Shown piece by piece: positions 56,583 through 64,000 of a DNA stretch of 64,000 nucleotides. The position numbers and the translations under genes were made by a program. The notes under the pieces were generated by a model that saw only the letters and a list, made by a program, of their open reading frames with translations, was not told where the DNA came from and ran no database searches. The stretch is from Pseudomonadota bacterium. GTDB taxonomy: Bacteria; Myxococcota_A; Polyangia; Haliangiales; Haliangiaceae. The stretch is taken from positions 1 to 64,000 of the forward strand of contig JAKSDA010000085.1 in the NCBI GenBank assembly GCA_022360315.1, read 5' to 3'. Each line of letters starts with the position of its first letter. Within the stretch, counting starts at the first letter, position 1.

Positions 56583-58496
56583 GTGGCGATCGACGTCGGC
56601 CAAATACTCGATAAGTACGAGATCGTCGAAAAAGTCGGACAGGGCGGTATGGCGGTGGTTTATCGGGGACTGGACCGGTCGCTCAAGCGTCCGGTAGCGG
56701 TCAAGGTGCTGCACCACCACCTGGCCGAATTCAGAGAGGCACGCGATCGCTTCGAACGCGAGGCCCACGCGGTCGCCAAGCTGCACCACGAAAACATCTT
56801 GGAGATCTTCGACTTCTCCGGCAACGAGTCGGAGGAGAGTTATATCGTCACCGAGTTCATCGAGGGTCAGACCCTCAGAGACTTCATCGCCGACTACAAG
56901 TTCAAGTTCTGCGAGATCGGAGCCATGATCGCAGTCCAGGTGTGCCGTGCTCTGGGCCACGCACACAGCGCGGGAATCCTGCATCGAGATGTGAAGCCCG
57001 AGAACATCATGATCCGCAACGACGGATTGGTGAAGCTGATGGATTTCGGCATCGCGCAGATGATCGACATCGAGCGGATGACCGTAACCGGTCAGCTTTT
57101 GGGCTCACCGGCATACATGGCTCCTGAGCATGTAGAAGGCCGAAAACTCGACTTTCGCACCGACGTTTTTTCCCTGGGCATCGTGCTCTACCAGCTGGTT
57201 GTCGGCGATCTGCCCTTCAAAGGCAAAAACCCCCACGAGATTCTCAAACGCATCGCCGATTGCCAGTACGACGATCCGCGTACCGCCAACCCGCTGGTCG
57301 GCAATGAACTCGGCCGTATCATCCAACGTACTCTGGCCCACGATCCCGACGACCGCTATGCCGACATCTCCGAGATGCTGGGCGCCCTGGAATCCTATCT
57401 GTCCGGCAGCGGGCTGACCGATACTCGAGAGGAACTAGCTCGCTTTTTCGAGGCACCGGCGTCCTACGAACTGGCCCTGCGCGAGCGCTTGCTCTCGCAC
57501 CTGGCCACACGCGGCTTCGAGTTGATGGCCACGGATCGGGTCGCTGCTCTCGAACTGTTCAATCGCGTCTTGACTGTGGAGCCCGAACACGGCCGGGTAC
57601 TGGAGGCCATCGATCGGATGTCGCGGCGCGGGCGCCACGTGCGCCTGCTGGTCTGCTTAGGCGCGATCCTGATCGCGGCCACAGCCGCGTACGCAACCCT
57701 CTCGCACTGGCTCGACCCGGGGCCGAGCCGGGCCACGATAACGATCGATTCAGCCGTTGTGGCGTCCTCGATCGGGCGGGCGACCGACTCTTCGAACGAG
57801 CGGATATCAGTGCCCGGGTCGCCTCTTGAACGCTCGGCCGGAGGCCCACCCGACGGTGCTGTGGTCATCTCGGCGCCACGAGATCTGGTCGACGCAGGCA
57901 GTACTCCGGTGGCAACCCGGGAAAATCCCGACGCTGCCGCACCGCAAAATCCCGGCCCTACGACCAGGATACGCCGGCCCGCTCCGACCCAGCCTGCCAG
58001 AGCCACCCCCGAGCCGGACCGGCCGGTCCCTGGTGACGCCGGGCTGGCCCGGGCCGAGCGCTGGTTTACCCTGGTCGTGTTCCCTCACGAACAGCACACC
58101 GAATACCGCATCGGCGGGGGCGCCTGGCAGCCGGTCAAAAGCCGGCGTACGGACATCCAAGTCCCCGCAGGACAACAGATTATCGAGGTGCAAAACACCA
58201 AATGCTGCGAGTCGCACAGCGAAACCATCGACGCCGACGACCCGGGCGGACGAGCGATCGAGGTCCGGCTCGGCTTTCTGCCGACGTCGATCATACCCAA
58301 ATGCGACCGGCCCGGAGTCGTGGTCCGGGTCGATGGAAAGTCTGCCCGGCTGGGCAGGGCTCACACCATCACCTTCAACCGTACCGGGGGAAAGAAGACC
58401 GTTGTGGTCGAATTCTTTGGCGATGGAACCGACGCGCAGAACATCGAGGTGCGATATAACGACCCCCAGGTGGTCGTGACGTGCCGCTTCGACTGA
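56583..58496 (+). CDS. Ser/Thr protein kinase with membrane anchor
   Basis: 637-aa Hanks-type kinase. Kinase domain about 9-275: Gly loop KVGQGGMAVVYRG, Lys41 in VAVKVLHHH, HRD with Asp136 in ILHRDVKPENIM, DFG with Asp154 in LMDFGIAQM, activation loop to GSPAYMAPEHV. A helical segment, a transmembrane helix (LLVCLGAILIAATAAYATLS) at about 355, a Pro/Ser/Thr-rich linker, and a C-terminal PEGA-like domain (VVFPHEQHTEYRIGGGAWQPV, VQNTKCCESH) outside the membrane complete it. GTG 56583. The next gene starts inside its end. It heads a signalling operon with a TPR protein and a sigma54 activator, so it likely phosphorylates one of them. Confidence 0.95.
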   Translation: MAIDVGQILDKYEIVEKVGQGGMAVVYRGLDRSLKRPVAVKVLHHHLAEFREARDRFEREAHAVAKLHHENILEIFDFSGNESEESYIVTEFIEGQTLRDFIADYKFKFCEIGAMIAVQVCRALGHAHSAGILHRDVKPENIMIRNDGLVKLMDFGIAQMIDIERMTVTGQLLGSPAYMAPEHVEGRKLDFRTDVFSLGIVLYQLVVGDLPFKGKNPHEILKRIADCQYDDPRTANPLVGNELGRIIQRTLAHDPDDRYADISEMLGALESYLSGSGLTDTREELARFFEAPASYELALRERLLSHLATRGFELMATDRVAALELFNRVLTVEPEHGRVLEAIDRMSRRGRHVRLLVCLGAILIAATAAYATLSHWLDPGPSRATITIDSAVVASSIGRATDSSNERISVPGSPLERSAGGPPDGAVVISAPRDLVDAGSTPVATRENPDAAAPQNPGPTTRIRRPAPTQPARATPEPDRPVPGDAGLARAERWFTLVVFPHEQHTEYRIGGGAWQPVKSRRTDIQVPAGQQIIEVQNTKCCESHSETIDADDPGGRAIEVRLGFLPTSIIPKCDRPGVVVRVDGKSARLGRAHTITFNRTGGKKTVVVEFFGDGTDAQNIEVRYNDPQVVVTCRFD

Positions 58497-59391
58497 GCTC
58501 GGTTTTCTCTTTTTGCCTCGCGGTGTGCGCCGTTGCAATGGCGCTACCGGCCCTGGCGACTCCGGGCCAAAAATTGGCCCAGGCACGGCAGGCGTTCGAA
58601 CTGGGCAAATACGACCAGGCGGTGCCATTGCTCAACTATCTGCTCTATCCCAACGCCCAGCTGTCGAGTCGAGACGACCTGATCGAGGCCCACCTGCTTT
58701 TGGGACTGGCTCATCTCGAACTGGGCAATGCTGGCGACGCCGGGCGAGAGATCGAAGAAGCACTTTACCTCGACAGCACCCTCACTCTCGATCCGCTGGT
58801 GTTTTCCGAGAAGGCGATCGCGTTCGTCGAGCAGCGCAAAAAAGAAGTGCTCGAGCGGGCCCGCCGGGACACCGAGGCCCGGGCCGAGGCAGTGGCCCGT
58901 GAGCGACTGCGCCAGTTGCTCGAAAACACCATCGTGCTCGAACGGCGGCCCTACTATATCAACTTCATTCCGTTCGGCGCCGGTCAGTTCCAGAATGGAC
59001 AGAGCGGCAAGGGAATTGCGTTCTTTGTCTCCGAGATGGTCACGGGCGGGGTATCCCTTGGCCTCTTTGCCTGGCAGGTGAGCAAATACGGCTACAACGG
59101 TACCGTCCCAGACGACGAAGCCGGTACTGTACGGCGGGTCCAGCAGGCCCAGATCGTCGCGGGCGGATTGTGTCTGGCCATCATGGCCTGGGGCATTCTC
59201 GACTCGCTCAGAAACTACCAGTCGACCACCCGGGTTCCCGCCGACGAGTCGCTGCTACCAGACGACCTCAAGCCAGACAAGCTGAAACCCAAGAAACGAC
59301 AACGCGACCGGGACAACCTGACATCGTCCTTTCGAATCGCACCGTCAATCGGCCCCACATCGGGCGGCCTCGTCATGACGTTGGAGTTCTG

Positions 59392-59392
<1 letters not shown>
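58481..59392 (+). CDS. exported TPR-like protein
   Basis: 303-aa protein with a signal sequence (LSSVFSFCLAVCAVAMALPALA). TPR-like helices follow (KLAQARQAFELGKYDQAVPLLNYLLY, DLIEAHLLLGLAHLELGNAGDAGREIEEALYLD), then a charged coiled coil (EVLERARRDTEARAEAVARERLRQLLEN). Two hydrophobic segments (GIAFFVSEMVTGGVSLGLFAW and VAGGLCLAIMAWGIL) suggest membrane insertion. GTG 58481 overlaps the kinase gene by 16 bases, and its stop overlaps the next start by one. It may couple envelope state to the kinase or the regulator. Confidence 0.83.
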
Positions 59393-61179
<1,787 letters not shown>

Positions 61180-61431
61180 CCCCGAGGGCATTTGGCGACT
61201 CATTTACAACTGATTCCGCAATCCACTGAAAACAAAGCATTTCCTTCTATGGCAAGCATGTCGGGCGCCTGTTCGACATAATAAAAATATTGTAATATCA
61301 TACGATTATGGAAACATAACCATACCTGGGCGCAAGCGGGCTGACACGAGTGTCTTGGTTTTATCGCTTCAATGCACTGCCCAATGTGACCAAGTGCAAG
61401 AAATGCAAAAAAAAATCAATAGGCGCACAAT
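61180..61431. other. AT-rich intergenic region
   Basis: About 250 bp that is much AT-richer than the genes, upstream of the two lipoprotein genes. It carries TGTAATATCA and ATTA (61291-61308), the same arrangement as at 87-104, and a short stem TTATG-GAAA-CATAA. A promoter region is likely, but no clear consensus was found. Confidence 0.5.
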
Positions 61432-61986
61432 TTGCTTCGGCTGGGTAGAGTGAGGTTGCAATCGTTTCTCGGAGCGATGTTTTCGCTGCTCCTTTCGATG
61501 TACTGGGTGGGAGGATTATATGGCTGTGTCTTTCCGCCGCCTCTGGAGCGGGACAGTCGCGATGCCGGTGTCAATTCGATCCCGGTGATCGTGAGTATCG
61601 ATTCCGAGCATCAGCCGCCCGGGCCTCTGGTGATCGACACGACGCTTGTCGAGATGGGTGAAATTCCGGCTCCGATCACCTTGACGGTTCGCGATCTCGA
61701 TCTGACCGATCAGGTGCATGTCTACTTCTACGTGGATTATGACAATCCCAATCCGACACCGCCGCGCAACGAATGCCGGGGGCCGGCTGGACAGCTGGAC
61801 CGTGTGTTGTCGTGCGAGATCGATCGCTTGTGCCAGGATGTGGAGATCCCATCGAACCGCGATTATCTGGTCGAGGCCATGGTCGTCGATCGGATGCCGA
61901 GCCTCACCGGCGAGCCGTTGTTTCGCTCTGTACCCGAGGGAACCGGGGTCTCGTTTCAGTCATGGCTGCTGAGATGTGAGGGATAG
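61432..61986 (+). CDS. lipoprotein of unknown function
   Basis: 184-aa exported lipoprotein. The signal (MFSLLLSMYWVGGLYGC) ends in a lipobox (LYGC). The mature protein is beta-rich: IPVIVSIDSEHQPPGPLVIDTTLVEM, then a stretch with ITLTVRDLDLTDQVHVYFYVDYD and two cysteines later (SCEIDRLCQDVE), and a final one in WLLRCEG. Start choice is open: a TTG at 61432, or the in-frame ATG at about 61477. The stop is directly followed by the next gene's ATG, so both are coexpressed. No family recognised. Confidence 0.72.
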   Translation: MLRLGRVRLQSFLGAMFSLLLSMYWVGGLYGCVFPPPLERDSRDAGVNSIPVIVSIDSEHQPPGPLVIDTTLVEMGEIPAPITLTVRDLDLTDQVHVYFYVDYDNPNPTPPRNECRGPAGQLDRVLSCEIDRLCQDVEIPSNRDYLVEAMVVDRMPSLTGEPLFRSVPEGTGVSFQSWLLRCEG

Positions 61987-63795
61987 ATGATACCTGGTTG
62001 GACTGTATCGCTTCGATTCTCGCCTTTGATGCCGGTTGCGTTGGTCGGCTGGTTGGGCTGTCTTCCCGGCGGGGACGATGCCCTAGTAGAGACCATGTGC
62101 GACGTGCAAAGTGACTGCGACTTTGCCGAAGTGTGTGACGAGGGCATCTGCTGGGGCAATCCGCCGACTGCCCAGTTTGCCGCGCTGCTCGTCCCGCCCG
62201 CCGATGAAGGCGACGATCTGGCAGTCACCGAAATTCCCTGGTTGGACATCTACCCCACTGGATGGGTGGAGAATCTGCGCTTTGCGCCGAGTGCGACGAT
62301 TTCTGGCCGGGTGGTCGTCGCATGTGAGAACGATTTGCCGCCGGCAGAGTGCGACCCCGAGGCTGCGATCGACGCTCTGATCTTTGTCCGTCGCACGTCG
62401 ACGATTCCGGGACAGCGTTATTATGCCCGCACAGTTACCAGCACGGCCGAGGTTTCGCGCGATCAGCCCAGCTTTGCGCTGTCTCTGCCGGTGAGCCCCG
62501 ACCAGCCCTACGAGATCACCGTTGTGCCGAGTACGCCATCGAACCAGAGCCACGATGCGCAGCTCAGCCCGGTCGCGCTCGCTCCGCCGTTGACATTCGC
62601 CATGGAAGTCTCCAGCTCGGAACCGCGCGACAGCGAGGTCTGGGTGGTGGGCAAACCCGACGACTACATCACGATAGACGGCGAGGTCGTGAGTTCGGTC
62701 AACAGCGGGGTGTCTGGAATGAAGGTGGTTGCGCAGTTGCAGAACGGCAGCTCGCGGCGGGTGTCATCGCTGGTCTACACCGATAACAACGGCAAATTCA
62801 CGCTGCGGCTTCCGTCCGGACTGGAGGATTTGATCGATGTCGTGGCCCAGCCCATCGACGGGTTTCACGCCCCGACTCTGATCATGCGCGATGTGTTGAT
62901 TGCCGAGGCGGTGCCGGCCGAGTATCTGGTATTCGAGATGCCGAGCTACGGGGATCCGGCCCCGTTCATGCTGCCGGTTGCCGGGACCGATGGAAGTGGC
63001 GACACGAGACCGATAGCCGGTGCCACGGTGCGCGCCACGACCGAGCTGACCGGTGTCGATGCTCCGGTTCAGGCCACATATTCGGCCTCGGCCACGACAG
63101 ATGAGGAGGGCAAGGCGCGATTGATGCTCATTCCAGGCAACGCGCTCGAGAATCGCGTATACCAGACGGTGATCGAGCCACCGCGGGGTGCGGAGCATTC
63201 TGCCCTGTTTGGCGACACCATCGCAGTCGGTGCCGGCGATGGCGGTACTCTGGCCACCATACAACTCGAGCGACGGGTATCGGTCGACGGTCGCATCCGC
63301 GAATTGGACGGCACCGCGGCCAACCTCGCCGCAGTCAAGGTGCATCTATCGCCGCGCTTTTTGGATTCACTGGACCCACCGGCTCGGGTTGCGGTGGACA
63401 ACGTTGCCCTGCCTCGGGTCACGACGAGCGCCAATGGTCGTTTTGTGCTCTGGCTCGACGAGACTCTGGCCGGTTTCCCGGCCTTATACGACATCGAGTT
63501 TCAATCCAGCGATAAGCTGGGTGCATCACTCACCATTCGCGATATCGACATCGGTCGGCGCGAAGGGGAAGGATTTGGCTTTGGCGACATTGATTTGCCC
63601 GATGCTTCCTATGCTCGCGGCATTGTCGAGCAGGCCGACGGCCGCCTGGTGGTCGACGCCGAGTTGCACCTTCTGGAAATTGCCGGACAGTGCGTCCTGT
63701 TCGAGCCGGAGCTGGGATGCTCGCCGCCGCGCGAACGGGGTATGTGGACCAGCGACGAAAACGGCGAAGTCATGATGATTTTGCCCAGGCTGTGA
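61987..63795 (+). CDS. large lipoprotein with carboxypeptidase-regulatory-like repeats
   Basis: 602-aa exported protein. Signal sequence with lipobox LVGWLGC. A cysteine-rich patch follows (MCDVQSDCDFAEVCDEGICW, resembling the DxCxxxxxCxxxx pattern of myxobacterial Cys-rich modules). Several beta-sandwich repeats of the carboxypeptidase-regulatory or Ig type come next (GEVVSSVNSGVSGMKVVAQL, DNNGKFTLRLPSGL, SVDGRIRELDGTAANLAAVKV, SANGRFVLWLDE). The ATG directly follows the upstream stop. Likely surface-exposed, and function not evident. Confidence 0.78.
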   Translation: MIPGWTVSLRFSPLMPVALVGWLGCLPGGDDALVETMCDVQSDCDFAEVCDEGICWGNPPTAQFAALLVPPADEGDDLAVTEIPWLDIYPTGWVENLRFAPSATISGRVVVACENDLPPAECDPEAAIDALIFVRRTSTIPGQRYYARTVTSTAEVSRDQPSFALSLPVSPDQPYEITVVPSTPSNQSHDAQLSPVALAPPLTFAMEVSSSEPRDSEVWVVGKPDDYITIDGEVVSSVNSGVSGMKVVAQLQNGSSRRVSSLVYTDNNGKFTLRLPSGLEDLIDVVAQPIDGFHAPTLIMRDVLIAEAVPAEYLVFEMPSYGDPAPFMLPVAGTDGSGDTRPIAGATVRATTELTGVDAPVQATYSASATTDEEGKARLMLIPGNALENRVYQTVIEPPRGAEHSALFGDTIAVGAGDGGTLATIQLERRVSVDGRIRELDGTAANLAAVKVHLSPRFLDSLDPPARVAVDNVALPRVTTSANGRFVLWLDETLAGFPALYDIEFQSSDKLGASLTIRDIDIGRREGEGFGFGDIDLPDASYARGIVEQADGRLVVDAELHLLEIAGQCVLFEPELGCSPPRERGMWTSDENGEVMMILPRL

Positions 63796-63892
63796 AGCGG
63801 CGGGCAGTTCCGGACTGAGACCGGCCCGGCTGCGCAGCCGAAACGCCTGGTTTTGTCCGTGGCGAACCCGTATCTATTCGATGCGTTTCGGT

Positions 63893-64000
63893 TCAGTGAA
63901 TGCGCGGCCGGATGGGTAGTCCGGCGAGGATGGCCGCCTCGGCCTCGGCCAGCTCGGCAAGCCGGTCACGCCATGACGTCTCGTCGATCACGCTTGCCGC
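63893..64000 (-). CDS. 3' end of a reverse-strand gene, cut by the window edge
   Basis: The last 35 codons and a TGA stop (63893-63895) of a frame reading in from the right edge. The residues VIDETSWRDRLAELAEAEAAI and LAGLPIRPRIH have coding-type bias, so this is likely real. The family cannot be told. It is convergent with the lipoprotein gene, with about 97 bp between stops. Confidence 0.55.
   Translation of the reverse strand, partial: AASVIDETSWRDRLAELAEAEAAILAGLPIRPRIH

Overview
The window looks like chromosomal DNA from a G+C-rich, Gram-negative, predatory or social type of bacterium, most likely Myxococcota (former Deltaproteobacteria). The grounds are indirect: a Ser/Thr kinase, TPR and FHA-GAF-sigma54 activator operon, many lipoproteins of lineage-restricted type, a glycine-rich lipoprotein, a secreted archaemetzincin, several histidine kinases without cognate regulators, and dense short-overlap operons. 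No rRNA, tRNA, CRISPR array, intact insertion sequence or prophage was seen.

Layout. 0-7 kb: a hybrid histidine kinase with a carboxymuconolactone-decarboxylase-like gene, a fused 5-oxoprolinase/hydantoinase, and Hsp20. 7-16 kb: accessory material with a 161-bp foldback repeat at convergent gene ends, an ATPase remnant, a zinc-ribbon membrane protein, an aldo/keto reductase, a frameshifted NAD-dependent reductase facing a TetR gene with a palindromic operator, and a lipoprotein penicillin acylase followed by a second 161-bp foldback. 15.5-18.5 kb: a tetrapyrrole operon (CobA-HemD fusion, HemB, small DUF4177-like protein). 18.7-22.6 kb: an ATP-grasp ligase overlapping an AstE/aspartoacylase-type deacylase, followed by a metallo-beta-lactamase-like protein that has lost its metal motif. 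22.8-31.3 kb: a serine hydrolase lipoprotein, a fatty acid desaturase, a Gly-rich lipoprotein, CysK with a YeiH-type transporter, a TetR/ferritin-like di-iron divergent pair, and a DUF1232 protein.

31.3-35.8 kb is a probable island: a 9-bp tandem repeat, a small unknown gene, a methyltransferase, another copy of the dispersed repeat, and a GH2 beta-galactosidase whose base composition is unlike the flanking genes. 35.8-38.9 kb: nadA divergent from a TPP-riboswitch-controlled thiC. 38.9-41.4 kb: a palindrome, a consensus sigma70 promoter and a hairpin-bearing leader precede an SPFH protein gene overlapping a NAD-kinase-like gene. I consider this pair the best candidate for an undescribed system here.

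41.5-50.3 kb is an envelope/signalling block: small membrane protein, secreted protein, ECF sigma, anti-sigma with one cysteine in its sensor domain, periplasmic thioredoxin, two adjacent histidine kinases, a FecR-domain protein and a large Ig-like outer-membrane protein, many with start/stop overlaps. 50.3-56.4 kb: archaemetzincin, O-methyltransferase, FIST sensor, and feoA-feoB with a good Fur box between feoA and a small divergent gene. 56.6-64 kb: the Ser/Thr kinase operon, two lipoproteins, and the 3' end of a reverse-strand gene at the window edge.

All family assignments come from reading motifs in the translated sequence. No database search was run.
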